From Entophlyctis helioformis (lineage: Eukaryota; Chytridiomycota; Chytridiomycetes; Chytridiales; Chytriomycetaceae), in assembly GCA_025526915.1 (NCBI GenBank), contig JAHLKH010000127.1, forward strand, positions 1 to 64,000: a DNA stretch of 64,000 nt, read 5' to 3'. Shown here piece after piece: positions 44,629 to 56,446 of the stretch. A program made the translations under genes and the position numbers. The notes beneath the pieces are model-generated. The model had not been told where the DNA came from, made no database searches, and was given only the letters and a program-made list of their open reading frames with translations. The number at the start of each line of letters is the position of its first letter. Position 1 is the first letter of the stretch.

Positions 44629-46791
44629 ATGGCCCCGTCCCGCTGCTGGCTGCTCGCGGCCGTGCTTGCGGCCGTGCTCGCGATCCTCGACGCTGCTGCC
44701 CCTGCCCTCGCTGCCCCTGCCTCTGCCTCGAGTGGTGGCTCCCCACAGCCGCGCTTCCGGCTGGCCAAGGTGCTGCATGCCGGCTGGAACATCCCGCCTG
44801 CTCAGACGCAGACAGCATCAGCAGCAGCACACGCAGCAGCAACAACAACCGCCGCTCGTGCCATTCCTGCTCGAGAACAGCAACGTCGGCTCGCTCAGGC
44901 ACCCGGCCAGCGACGAGCCGCTGCACGCTGCTGCCGCCCACCAGCCCGGCGGCCCCGCGCCACTCACCATCAAGACGCTGCAGCGCAGCATCCCGCAGTG
45001 GTCGCTGCTCTCGCCGCGCAGTCTGGCCCTGGCGTCGGCGTCGGCGTCGGCGTCGGCGTCTGCTCGCAGCGACCACGCCACCACCACCACAACGACCGAC
45101 AACGACTACAACAACAACGACGCTGCGGCCCCTGGCCCGCACCCCGGCACAGACACGGATCCAGAGTCGCCGGCCGCCAGCCACCGTCGCCGCCTGCACC
45201 AGCAGCCGCTCGGCTCGTTTGCCGATCCATCTCCGCTCGGCGTGAGTTTCGTCTCCGCTCGTGCACCGTCCGAGCCTTGCTGGCCCGGCATTCTCCGACA
45301 CCCACTCACCCATGTCCATCCACCCCCCATCCACGCTGCCAGGCCAAGCAGCAGCGCCTGCCCGTGTCGCCGCGCTTCAAGTCCATGCTCGTGCCCGACC
45401 ACACCGACCCAGAGACCGTGCTCAACTTTGCCCGCTTCACCTACGACGCCTACTACGAGCCCGACGACAAGGCCTGGACTCCCGTGCCCGGCTGGAACGT
45501 CGTACGTCTGCCTCGTCTGTCTGCCTGTCTCTGTTGGTGCACAGGTGGCTGACCCATCCCGATCTGCTGCGTGCCCTTGCCGTCGACAGACGGGCAGATT
45601 CGGCTGGCGCGATGGCGGCATTCGCGGCTACCTGTTCATCGACGAGACGGAAGAGATCCTCGTCATTGTCATCAAGGGCACGTCGCTGTCGACGCCCATC
45701 GGCAGCGGCCCGACGGCCAAGCTGGACAAGTTAAATGTGAGCATCTCTCTCTATCTGCCCCTCGCTTGGCGTTCGCACACCATCATCGCGTCTGACGGCT
45801 GTGTTGCCCGCGTTGGACAGGACAATATGATGTTCTCGTGCTGCTGCGCAAAGGCGGCTGGGAGTGGAAGGCCATCTGCGACTGCCCATGACGGGCAACC
45901 AGTGCAGCACCAGCTGTCTTCTCAGGGAATCCAACTTTGACGGCTCCTACTACAACCTTGCCCAGGTTCGTCGTGCCATGCCTGTCTCCTGTCCTGTCCA
46001 TCCATAAGCCCTTGGGTCTCACGGTTACCACAATCGCTTTCGCGGCAGACCATCTACCTCGCGGTCAAAGAGTGGTTCCCCAAACACACCAACATCTGGA
46101 TGGCCGGCCATTCCCTTGGCGGCGCACTGGCGGCCCTCGTGGCCCTCACAAACGACCTGCCGTCCTTTTCCTTCGAGTCGCCCGGCGATCTCCTGTTTGC
46201 CACGCGTCTGGGCCTGGTGCCCGACGTCGTTGACCCAACCGAGTTCCTGGGATCGCTGCCCATCTACCACTTTGGCAACGACGGCGACCCCATCTTCCTC
46301 GGCATCTGCACAGGCGTGACGTCGTCGTGCTACTGGCTCGAGTACGCCCTCGAGACAAAGTGCCACATTGGCCATGAATGTGAGTCCGTTGTCATGCTTT
46401 GTGCATTGCTGTGGCATTGCTGCTGTGTGTGTGTGCAGAGGCTGACACTGTCGCTGTGCTAGGCATGTACACGGAAAAGATGAGCAAGAAGATGTGGCCT
46501 TGGTCGGCCACGGCATCAGCATCAGCATCGGATCAGTCCAAGGCTGCGATCGGCCCTGCAGCCGTCCGAGACAGTGCGCGCTCACAGCTGCACAGACTCG
46601 GCAACCCCCACTCGCTACCATCCACTCACACGCTCAATGACGGCAAGGTCGATGCCGAGGGCAGCATCCAGTTCCATTCCATCGACTTTGTCATCAAGCG
46701 CTTCCTTGAGCCCGCAACCAGCGTGCCCAAATGCGTCACCAAGCCGCAGTGCCTCAAGAGCGAGTGCCCCACCTGGTCGTTTGTCGACTAG
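44629..46791 (+). CDS. ATG15: Atg15-type vacuolar/autophagic lipase (class 3)
   Basis: Exons are 44629-45241, 45343-45501, 45590-45736, 45821-45965, 46049-46379 and 46463-46791. A signal-anchor opens the protein (WLLAAVLAAVLAILDAAAPAL). Atg15 reaches the vacuole through the endosomal route and degrades membranes of autophagic bodies. Family blocks in order: LNFARFTYDAYYEPDD, FGWRDGGIRGYLFI, IVIKGTS, DNMMFSCCCAK, the nucleophile elbow GHSLGGALA, FESPGDLLFA and HFGNDGDPIFLG, then the Cys-rich CTGVTSSCYWLEYALETKC. Exon 4 needs one base added after AAG (45851-45853) and one C added in the CCC before ATGACGG (about 45892). Exon 1 changes frame once in the CAG-rich stretch near 44810-44840. With these the length is about 575 codons. 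The gene otherwise looks intact. Confidence 0.88.
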
Positions 46792-47134
46792 CCGTCCCGT
46801 TCGCTCCTTATCCCGCCACTTGCTGGCCCCCCACCATACCACTTCCCTTGTCCCACTATTTCGTTGACGTTTTTGCACATGATGCACAATGTATTGCTTC
46901 CCCCTTGGCGTTTATAGTCGTGGCGTTTATAGTCGTGGCGAGCAGCCGTTCAGACGTGTGGATCTGGACGCCATTGTCAGCCGCCGATCTGAAATCGCTG
47001 AAATTGCCTGCGATCGGAGGCGTCCATGCCCGTCAGTTCGCGGAGTAATAGTATAAGCACGATCTTATCACACGACGGGGCTTGCCGCTGTTCCCGAGTT
47101 AGCACTAAGCTAGCAAGCGAGTAACGAAGTACTC
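46792..47134. other. Spacer between ATG15 and P450
   Basis: 343 bp with a direct repeat of TATAGTCGTGGCG at about 46913-46940. No gene is recognised. Confidence 0.5.
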
Positions 47135-49831
47135 ATGCAGGATCCTGGCCACATACTCCACGCCGTATCTGCATCGGCATCCGCATCTGCGTCGGCATCT
47201 GCGTCGACATCCACTGCTGCTCTCAGCACAGCACTGGGCCATCTGTTTGGGCCGTCGGCGCTGTGGCTGGCCGGGTCGCCCCTGGCACTTGCCTGCACCA
47301 CAGCGATCGCCAGTATCCTCGTAACGTACCTTGCATACAGTCGTCGCCTCAAGCAGGCGCTGGGCTGGTCGGCTGGACAAGAGTATGCATCACGCCGCAT
47401 TCCCGGGCCGCGTGGGTACCCGCTCCTTGGCGTCGGGCTCGAGTTTGCAAAGTGAGTTGCTCGCGGGGGCCCTGGAACTTGTCTGCTGGAGGGCGGCTTG
47501 GGGGCGGTTTGGGGGCGGTTTGGGGGCGGCTTGGGGGCGGCTTGGGGCGGCTTGGCTTGATCTTGGGTGCAGGCGGCTGGCTCCGATTTGGTGCTGGCGG
47601 CGCTGCCGGATCGCGGAACCCCGTGTCTGAAAATTGCGCCTCCCGACCATGGTCTCGAGCGGCCGTCTGGCCAGTGAGTCTGCAGATTCCGGGGCTGGTC
47701 CTCGCGTGGCGTGGCGTGTCTCGCTATCGCGGCTTGGGCTCTCGCTCGAAGCTGGGCAGCAGACGCGTGGTGCCTCACTGCACCACCATGGATCTGGTCT
47801 CTCTCTCCCTCGTGCCCGCTCCTCTCGCTTGCCATAGCATGCCCTGTGGCACTCGTCGTTTTTCCGCAATCTGCTCGTCGCTGCTCGTTTCTGCTCGGCC
47901 CGCATGCATACTTGCTGCTGGCATCGGCTTGTTTGCCCGATCCCTTCCCGCACTATCGCGTCCGATCTCTCGTCGCATATGACACGCGCTCGCGGGCAAC
48001 GTCATGCCATGCAATAGATCGGCAGCTGCGGGCAAGATCCACGAGTTTATCGGCGGCATGCTGGCCACCTACGGACCGATCGTCTCTGTCCCCATTTTCG
48101 GCGCGTGAGTCCCGTTCCGCCCTGTCCCATGCACCTCTTGGTCGTTTGAACTGACAGCCAGACTGCCACGCTCTCGACAGCCGCATGGTGTTTGTGTCTG
48201 ACCCCGTCCTCATCCGGCGCTCGCTCACAGACACGCACACCTTCTCGAGAGGCGACCTCATGGCCGAACGTGTGCAACGGGCTGTTTGATGATGCGCTGT
48301 TTGCGCTCCCGGTGGTGACAAGTGGACCCGCCATCGCAAGCTGCTGCAGCCGAGTTTCGCTCCCCGTGCGTTGCGCCGCGCGGCTGCCGTCGCGTCCGAC
48401 CGGACGAGCAGCCTGGTCGCGTCGTGGAAATCCCGCGTCGTGGACTCTGCCGTGGATGTGCCCACGCACCGGGGACGAGTGTGTCGTGGACCTGTACCAG
48501 GTTTTCTCGGCCTTGACGCTGGATATCATGTAAGTAGCCACGCGCACGCGCGTGTGTGCGAGGCTCGACATACCCGCCTGACTGACGCTCTTGGTGCAGT
48601 GGCGCCACGGGCTTCTCGCACGAGTTCCGTGCCGTCGAGAGCCTTGACCATGGCGGCATCAACATTGGCCGTGCCATGATCGAAAACCTGATGCTCATTA
48701 TCCAGAAAGTGGGTCTGCCTGCGCATCATCGTCCATGCGTGCATCGCGACTCACACGCGCGTGCGGGGAGTGTAGAGGATCGGGCAGCCGTTTGCGTGGC
48801 GCTTTACGGGCATCTCCAACAGCAGTCCTCAGGTCATTGAGATCCGCTCGTACATTCGCGGCCTCATCCAAAACGTGATTGACGAAAAGCGTAAAGCGAT
48901 TGCTGATGGTCTTGTGCGCGGTCCAGACGAAATGGACGTGCTCGACCGTCTCCTGAGCACGCAGGCGGACAGTTTCAGCGACGAGGAAGTCATTGGCGAA
49001 GTGATTGCGTTTTTCATTGCCGGCCACGAGTGAGTGTCTGCATGGCTGTTCGAGCGTGCGTGCATGCGGCGGTGTGCGGCATGGCTGCTGGATGGTGGCG
49101 GCGGATGCTGACAGGCGTGGCAGGACAACGGCAAACACCATGACGTACGCCGCGCTTGAAATTGCGCGCAACCCTTGGGTCGTGGGCAAGCTGCGAGAAG
49201 AGATTGCCGCGGTCAAGAAGATGGGTGCCCTCACGGACCATCTGCATGAGCTCAAGTGCGTACGCCGTGCAGCTTTTCTTCACTGTGGCTGCGCGTGCAG
49301 CACACACCTGACCCACTGTCTGGCACACACAGGTACATGGACGCTGTCATTAAAGAGTCGCAGCGCCTGCACACAGTCGTTGGCGCGTTTCCCCGCGTCG
49401 TCACCAAGCCGCTTCAGCATGCCGGCTACGATTTTCCCGCGTCGACCGTCTGTCTCATCAGCATCGCCGACGCACACCGCGACCCTGCCCACTTTCCGCG
49501 TCCCGACGTGTTTGACCCTGACCGATGGATGGGCGACGTGCAGCCAACGGGGTTCCTGCCATTCGGCGACGGCCCCACCAAGTGCATCGGCTTCCGTCTC
49601 GCGCTGATCGAAGTCAAGGTAACAGCCGGTTGCACTTGGCCGTGGTCTAGCCTGACTTGCTTCAACATGATGCTAACCACACGCCTAAATGGTTTGCAGA
49701 TTGTGTTTGCAATGATTGTCGAGACGTTTGACATGTCCATCGAGGCTGGCCAGGTGCTCGAGGATGTCACGACTCTGAGCATGGGCCTCAAGAACGGGCT
49801 GCGCATGCGGCTGAATCTGCGCGCCGACTGA
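47135..49831 (+). CDS. Cytochrome P450 monooxygenase, three frame breaks in exon 3
   Basis: Exons are 47135-47451, 48018-48104, 48181-48529, 48600-48708, 48776-49029, 49124-49255, 49333-49618 and 49700-49831. After a Ser-Ala repeat comes an N-terminal membrane segment (LALACTTAIASILVTYLAY) and a Pro hinge (RRIPGPRGYPLLG), as in microsomal P450s. The C-helix KWTRHRKLLQP, the I-helix AFFIAGHETTANT, the K-helix KESQR (ExxR) and the haem loop FGDGPTKCIG are all intact. Exon 3 needs three corrections (near 48265, 48309 and 48462: one extra or two missing bases, one missing C in CTCCCGG, one extra G in CGGGG). With them the product is about 554 residues. The first intron is long (566 bp). The CYP family cannot be assigned by eye. 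Whether the breaks are real is unresolved; the catalytic half is undamaged. Confidence 0.82.
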
Positions 49832-50204
49832 TGCCGCGTGGCGTGTGCGGTGGCTAATAGAGCCGTCTGCGATGGCGTCACGAGCGAGCGTGGTGCTGCA
49901 CGGCGGTTGGCGGTGAAGTGTATGACGATGTAGTGTATGACGACGACTCAGGGCGGGGTGAGGATTTGCCGCAACAGAATGCCAGCAGACGGTCTCGACC
50001 CGCCTTGACGCGCACTGCAATAAAACAAATTAGACGCGCGCGTGCTTGAGCAGCCGTGTGTGGCACTTTCAGCCAGTGGCACTGGTGGCGCGCCTCTGTC
50101 GGTGCCATCCGACGGCCGCTGGTGCACAGCGAGCGTGGTGCACAACGAGCGTTTCCCCCCAAAGCAACTACTTTGCAACAGCAGTCGCCTCGCACTCGCG
50201 CACC
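49832..50204. other. Spacer between P450 and the membrane-protein gene
   Basis: 373 bp. An AATAAAAC at about 50021 may be the P450 poly(A) signal. No gene is seen. Confidence 0.5.
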
Positions 50205-52190
50205 ATGTCGTCGACGGCGAGACCCACTTCCCAGCCACCCCCACAACCGTCGCCGAGACTACAGCAGCCCGCACGGCAGCTGCTGCCGCCCGTCCTGGCC
50301 GTCGTGCCCGAGCCCGGCGTGTACCTCGGCCGCACCATCAGCGCATCCCTTCCCATCGCCCTCCTCTTTGCCGGCATCGCTCTGCGGCTCCTCTTCTCTG
50401 TCCTCTGTGCCCTGCATGTGTCGCCGCACTTTTCCAGACGCCTCGTGGTGCTCGCCGGTGTGACGGGCTTTGCCCTTGCTGCGGCCGCCGGCGGCGATGT
50501 CGCTGTGGCCGACTGGTTCGTGTCCACTTATGCCGTGGAGACGGGTTGGATGGACATGGTGTCGGCCATTGTGCACGCCGCACGAGGTGCTGGCGCTGCG
50601 GGTGTGTCTGTCCTCACGGTCGCTGCCCTGGGTCGCAAGGTCGAGGTATGCTTTCCTGCATGTCTGCCCCTCTGTCTGTCTGTCCCTCTGTCTGTCCCCT
50701 CTGTTTACGGTGGCCGTGCCCTGCTGCATTCATGCCGTCCCTTTGCGAGCCCGACCGCCCTGCTGTCCAATGACTCACGTGTGCACCAACACAACAGGGC
50801 CGCGCCAAAGCATTCACTGCATACGCCGTCCTCGGGGCGATGGCCGTCACGCTCATCGCCTCCAACGCCGCCATCTACACCTACACCATCATTGCCCGGT
50901 CGACGCTTCCGGCCCCTCCGCCCGGTGCCCACCGCGCCGCCGTCCAAAACACCGTGGTTCCAGTCCACGCTGTCGTCGGCCGACTCTGGCCTGCTGCTCC
51001 TCAACCTCGTGGCCGAATCCATAGCCGCGCTCTTTACCGTTGCTGCATTCGCTGCTTTGCACCGCCGGATGAGCGGGCTGCGGTACACGACCAACGAGGC
51101 GTCCGACGACGTCGACCGGCTCGGATCGTCCAAAGCCATCCCCGCACACCGCGTGCGCGAGACAACGGTGCACTACCTGTCCACATCCACGTTCCTGCTG
51201 CACACGCAGCTGGCCACGGCTGTCGTCGCCCGGCTCGTCTGCCTGGCCACCGTGGTCATCGTGTACATGCGCGGCAAGGATGCCTTTAGCTATGTCAGCA
51301 TCGGGCTCTTGTACACGCCCGTGTGGGCATCGGCGCTCGAGCTGAGGTCGTGGTGCAGTGCTGGCACGAGATTGGCGTCGCGGGCGAGCTGAGCCGCGCG
51401 CACCAAAAGGCTGCCCTGTTTATTGATAATCTGGACCCGACATTCAAGACAAGCTCGGCTGGTGGGTGGCGGTGGCGGTGGCGGCAAGGTGGGCGGTGGC
51501 GCGGTTGGGCCGGCTGCCGACTACGCGGCGTACCAGGCACAGTTGACGCAAAAGCTGAGCATGGGATCCTTGCTCACGGCCGTCAACCGCCCCTCCAACA
51601 CGTCGCTGGCATCGTCTGCTGCGGCCTCAGCCAGCATGCCGCCCACCGCCGTCCTCGTCGTCGCGTCGGCCATCGCAGTCCCAAGTGCCGTTCATGCCGC
51701 CCATGCCGCCCATGTCTCGCCAGCCGTCGTCCACTGCCCACAACCACCGCCCCGCGGCCACCAACAAACGCGCCGCCCGCAGCCACTGCCATGTACAATC
51801 AACCGTCGTCGGCCCAGGGATCGGCGGCCTCGATGCCGTCCAACGACCTCCAACTGCCCGTGTACCACATGTCGCAGCTGCCCTCGCAGTCGTCGCTCCA
51901 GTCGCTCATGAACCACCAGTTCCAGGCCATGTCGTCGTCGTCGTCTTCGACAGCTGCCGCTGCTGGGTCGCATGATTCTACGGGCTGCCCATGCCGCTAC
52001 CGTGCAGCAGCAGCCGTCGCAGACGTCCCTCGCGTCGCAGCAGCAGTACGACGAGTACCAGCAGCTGTACTACCAGTACGAGCAGGAGCTGGCCGAGCTG
52101 CAGAGACTGCAGATGCAGCAGATGCAGCAGATGCAGCAGGCACAGCAGACGCAGCCGACGCTGCAGGTGCACGCGCAGCAGGGTTCCTGA
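50205..52190 (+). pseudogene. Multi-pass membrane protein gene with several frame breaks
   Basis: The start at 50205 (MSSTARPTSQPPPQ) leads to several membrane helices (LPIALLFAGIALRLLFSVL, RLVVLAGVTGFALAAAA), an intron at about 50647-50797 and more helices (YAVLGAMAVTLIASNAAIY, LLLLNLVAESIAALFTVAA, LATAVVARLVCLATVVIVY). A cytosolic tail follows, with a Gly run and Ser/Pro-rich text, and Gln-rich coiled coil at the end (QLYYQYEQELAELQRLQMQQ). The fold plan suggests about seven helices; the family is not recognised. The coding text switches frame near 50920, 51347, 51467, 51650, 51750 and 51965, mostly beside G or C runs. That is more than any other gene here, so it is either a pseudogene or a badly resolved stretch. 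The stop at 52190 is the end of the last coherent frame. Confidence 0.55.
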
Positions 52191-52525
52191 GCAGCCTGCC
52201 GCCGCCGCCCTTGCACAGCCCGTCGACGTAGCGGAAACCGCCGCGTAGTCCGCGGTCCGTGATCCGTGGCTTGGTAGCTTGCTTACAGCGGCTTGTGGAT
52301 GTTGTGGGTTTGTTGTGGTTGTTGTGGATGTAGATGCACCCTCGCGATATGCGCATAATACACACGCTCTGTGCACGCCTCCGTTCCGCCTTTGATGCAG
52401 TGATCAGACTCCGCCGGCCGCACGGCTGCGCCTCCCGCACCGCGCGCGTTCTTGTGTGAACACACGAACACACGCAGCAGCGTCCTTGTGCGCGTGGCCT
52501 TTGTGCTTTGCCGGCAGATACGCAC
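52191..52525. other. Spacer upstream of the M28 peptidase
   Basis: 335 bp. A TTGTGG-rich stretch (about 52290-52335) lies in it. No gene is seen. Confidence 0.5.
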
Positions 52526-54666
52526 ATGGCCAAGGGCAAGACTTCTGCTGCTGCTGCTGCTGCTGCTGCTAGTGTGAACGAGACTGCGCCGCTGCTCGGC
52601 GCTGCGTCCAGCTCGACCGTCGTGGACGTGCCCACTGCTGCTGCCGAAGACGCCGCAGACGCTGCTGCAGGCGCCAACACCAGCGCCAGCGCTGCCGCCG
52701 CCACGCCCGCCGCCGCCACGCCATTCGCCCGCCCGTCGCTCAAGACGCTGCTGGCCGGCTCGCTCGCCGTCGCCGCCACGGTCGTGCTACTGTCCAGCGT
52801 CGCCGCGCCCGCCGCGCTGCCGTCCGTGCCGTCCACGCCGTCCAAGCCGTCCGGCCCGTCCACGCCGCAGCCCGTGTTCAAGCACCCGGCCTCGTACACG
52901 CCGGCGCCCCGCTTCGCGCCGTCGGCCGCCCGCGTCGTCGGCCACCTGCAGGCGCTCGAGCGGCTCGCCGACTCCAAGGGCGGCGGCTCGCGTTCCGTGG
53001 CGACCGGCCACCCGGCCAGCGTGGCCTACGTCGTCGAGCAGCTGCAGGCCATGAACAGCAGCCTGCGCGTGTGGACCGAGGACGTGGATCTGCTGGCCCA
53101 GGTCGACAAGCGCCCGCCCGTGCTGTCGCTCTTCAAGGTGGCCGCTCCGCGCGACTACGACGGCGGCGACGGCGACGCGAGCGGCTCCGACCACGACATC
53201 AACGACGACATCAGCGACGACGCGAGCGGCCGCGTCGACAGCGGCATCGACAGCCTGCGCAACACCGCCGGCAAGCGCACCGACGAGACCGTCTTTGCCC
53301 CGCGCATCGACGTCGCCGTCGCCGCCGGCTCGGGCCCGGGCTCGGTGCTCGAGGGCCGCCTGCGCCTGTACACCGAGTGCGCGCCGCCGCCCACCGCGCC
53401 GCCCGCCGCGCTCGGCCACAAGGACCGATCCGAAGACCCCGAGGAGTGGGTCGCCGTCATCGGCCCACGTCCAACGCCCGGCTGCACGCTCTGCGACCGC
53501 ATCACGTCGGCTGTGCGCGCCGGCGCGCGCGGCATCATCCTCTACGCCGTGCCGGGCGGCGAGCGTGGCTACCCTCACTCGCTGCCGCCGTCGCCGGGCT
53601 CGTGTGCCCGCAACCCCACCAACGCGCGCATCATGGGCCGTGTCCCGATCGTCTCGCTCTCGGACTCTGCCGCCTTCAAGCTGCTGGAACGCATGAGCGA
53701 CGTGCCCCCGCCGCCCCCGCCGCCTCCCGCACCCCCTGGCCGTCGTCCGTCGCCTCCGCGCCGCCGCCCGCTGCTGCCCCAGTGGCGCGTCGATCTCGAC
53801 GTGCACTCGGCCTACACGCGCATCGTGTCCAAGAACGTGCTTGCAGAGTCGCTCGCCGGCAAGGAGGATCCATTGTCATGTTTGGGTCGCACCTGGACTC
53901 TGTCCCTGCTGGCCCCGGATCAACGACGACGGCTCGGGCGCCATGGCCACCCTTGAGCTTGCCCAAGCGTTCCACGAATCGGATCTTGCCAAGAACACTG
54001 TGCAAAAGGTCCGCTTCGCATGGTGGACAGGCGAAGGTGAGCGATGCGTGTCTGGTGTGTGTCTGTGTGTGCGTCTGCGTGTGCTTCTGCGTGACGACGG
54101 CGCCAGTGTGCTGACAGTCCCTTGCAGAGATTGGTCTGCTCGGCTCCAAGTACTACGTCGCCAACCTGCAGGCCGCCGACTCGCTCCTCCTCTCTCGCCA
54201 CAAGCTCAACATTGACACGGACATGATCGCGTCGCCCAACTACGTGCGCGGCATCTGGGACGGCTCGGCCATCACCAACGCCACCCTTGCCCGCCGCTGC
54301 GCCTCGCTCTTTAATCTCTTCGCCTCGTGGTTCCTTGACCAGGACCTCCCCGTCATGCCGTTCCCCTTCAACGGCCGCTCGGACTTCCAGCCGTTCCTCG
54401 ACGCCGGCGTGCCCGCTGCCGGCGTCATCACCGGCGAAGACGAGATCAAAACCCCCGAGCAGGCTGCCCTGTTTGGCGGCGTGCCCGGTCTCGTTCTGGA
54501 CCCCTGCTACCACCAGGACTGCGACCGCGTCAAAATGGTCGAGCAGGGCCCTGCCAGAGTCATTCTCGAACAGAACGTTGCTGTGCTTGGCTACGTCCTC
54601 GATGTCGTTGCAAGCGCCAAGGATATCGACGACCTCCTTGACAATGGCCCTGCGGTCGCTGTTTGA
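52526..54666 (+). CDS. M28-family zinc aminopeptidase, membrane-anchored
   Basis: Exons are 52526-54036 and 54128-54666. A cytosolic Ala/Thr-rich head precedes one membrane anchor (LKTLLAGSLAVAATVVLLSS), giving a type II protein whose large domain faces the secretory lumen or vacuole. A PA-like insert (RAGARGIILYAVPGG, IVSLSDSAAFKLLERM) carries acidic and Pro-rich loops. All M28 metal and catalytic positions are present: GSHLDSVPAGPG (His, Asp), INDDGSGA (bridging Asp), TGEEIGLLGS (Glu pair), the Asp in the TDMIASPNYVRG segment, and DPCYHQDC (His). Two bases are missing just before and inside the metal site: one G after AAG (53861-53863) and one G in CCGGATCAAC (about 53919). With them the gene is 683 codons. 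Two corrections 60 bp apart inside a perfectly conserved active site favour consensus error over decay. Confidence 0.88.
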
Positions 54667-54794
54667 CTCTGATGGCTCCCTCTTCTTCACTTTCCTTCCC
54701 TCTCTTTCTCCCTTTCTCCTTTCGTCTGATCTTCATCGTATCTACTTTTTTGTCTGGTCGTGGCTGGCGAATACAATTCATTCGCGCCAGTCCT

Positions 54795-56182
54795 TCAGAG
54801 CCGCAATTCAAACGACGGGCGGACCGTCGTTGTAAAGCGGCTGCCTGGCAGGAACGCGACCGGCATCTTGGCGGTTGTGATGGTCGTGCCGTCGACGCGT
54901 ACATGGTCGCCCAGCGTCATCAGCTCGGCCAGGGCGAGTGCGCAGCCGTACGCGCGTGGCATGCCGTGTCCGCTGTATCCTGCGCACACATACTCGTTTT
55001 GTGTGCCTGGCACGCGGCCGACGATGGGGTTGCCGTCGCTCGTCCAGCCCATCACGCCAGCCCATTCTTCAGCGACAACAACCACACGCTACTGCTGCTG
55101 CTGTCTTGTTTGGGTCGGCGAGATCAAACGACTGCGGAATGTACCGGCGAGTGCTTGCGAGACGTTTGGGTCGAGGTTCGCGTCGTCTGACGTGCCCACC
55201 TCGCTGTTGACGCCCAGGTACCGCAGTCCGCCCAGCACGATGCGATGGTCGGGTCGCTGCGACATGTACTCGTAGCCATCATGTGCCGAGACGGCCGTAT
55301 GGCTGAACAGCCCAGCCCTCACAGGGTCCGTCACGACCACCTGGTTTCGTACGGGCGTGACGTCGATGGCCGGTAGCAGACTGGCCGTGTACGCGTTGGT
55401 GCAATACACCACACGGCGCGCGGCAATGTCGCCGTGCTGCGTGTGCACCGTGAGGCTTGGCCCGGATCGCGTCACGCTCTTGACGAGTGTGTGCGACGCG
55501 TAGCGCACGCGGCCCGTAGTCACGGCCGTCTGCAGCAGCGACTGCGCAAGCGATGCCGACCGCACCATGTACGCGACGCTGCTGTGCACGCCGCCAACCG
55601 CCTGCGTGCCGGGCACCACCTGCCGCACACGGTCGGCGTCCCAGACTTCCATGCCCGCCCCGCACCCGGCCGCGTGCATCAGCGCCACCTCTGCACGCCA
55701 TCGCGACAGCCGCTCCTCGCTCTCCACCAGATGCAGGCCGCCGCCCTGCAACGCTTGCACCACTTGCGCTGCTTGCCCATCGCCCAGGTGGCGGCGCGCG
55801 TACTCGACCACGGCCGCACACGTGGCGTGGTCAAAGGCTTCCATGCCACGCACGGCGGCCGCGCCGTGCTTGGATACAAGCGTCGACCAGCTGTCCGTGA
55901 GGCCCGGCCACAGCAGCCCGCCGTTGCGGCCCGTCGCACCACCGCCCACGTCCCGCGCATCGACGACGAGAATCTCGGGGCTGTGTCGGTCACCGTTGGT
56001 GGTGTTGATGTTGTTGAAGACGGCGCTGCTGGCTGGCGCGACAGGTGGTATGCGAGCGAGGCGCCTGTGATGCCTGCGCCTATCACCACCGTGTGTGCTG
56101 TGCGTGGCAGCGCGCTGGCTGCGACCGTGACGCCGTGCAGCCAGTACGCTGACGCTGTCGGCTTCTCGACCGGAAACGACAT
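54795..56182 (-). CDS. FAD-dependent amine/amino-acid oxidoreductase (DAO family) with in-frame TAG
   Basis: One exon of about 462 codons. The start at 56182 (MSFPVEKPTASAYW) is the usual proline-rich opening of fungal DAO-type oxidases. The FAD-binding motif is VVIGAGITGASLAYHLSR, followed by GGGATGRNGGLLWPG and, near the C-terminus, EWAGVMGWTSDGNPIVG with YSGHGMPRAYG. Enzymes of this kind oxidise amines or amino acids using FAD and oxygen; the substrate is not deducible. There are two defects. One base is missing at the end of the dinucleotide-fold segment (CAGCC-AGC, about 56035). A TAG at 55089-55091 ends a run of four CAG codons, with the family sequence resuming in the same frame directly after (RVVVVAEEWAG). 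It could be a recent pseudogene, a CAG-to-TAG call error, or a read-through site. It is divergent from Apa1 with 28 bp between start codons. Confidence 0.75.
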
Positions 56183-56210
56183 TCTCGTCGTTGCCTTCAG
56201 ATCTGCAACG

Positions 56211-56405
56211 ATGAGTCGCGGAAACCTCGATGCACGTATCGCCGCCGTGTTCGACGCGGCGCTGGCTGGCGGGCGGCTGCTCTGCGACGAAGGCGTGCTG
56301 CGCCGCTTGCCGTCTGGCGGCATCGACTTTGAGGTGCGGCTGGTCGAGTCGCTGGGTGCCAAGCCGGCCACCAAGCTCAGCGACCAGGTTCCCAGTGCGG
56401 CACCG

Positions 56406-56446
<41 letters not shown>

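Noticed and set aside
55089..55091. TAG as a sense (Gln) codon in this organism
   Set aside because: Aquaglyceroporin, Atg15 and gene N' end at TAG where their families end, so TAG works as a stop here.
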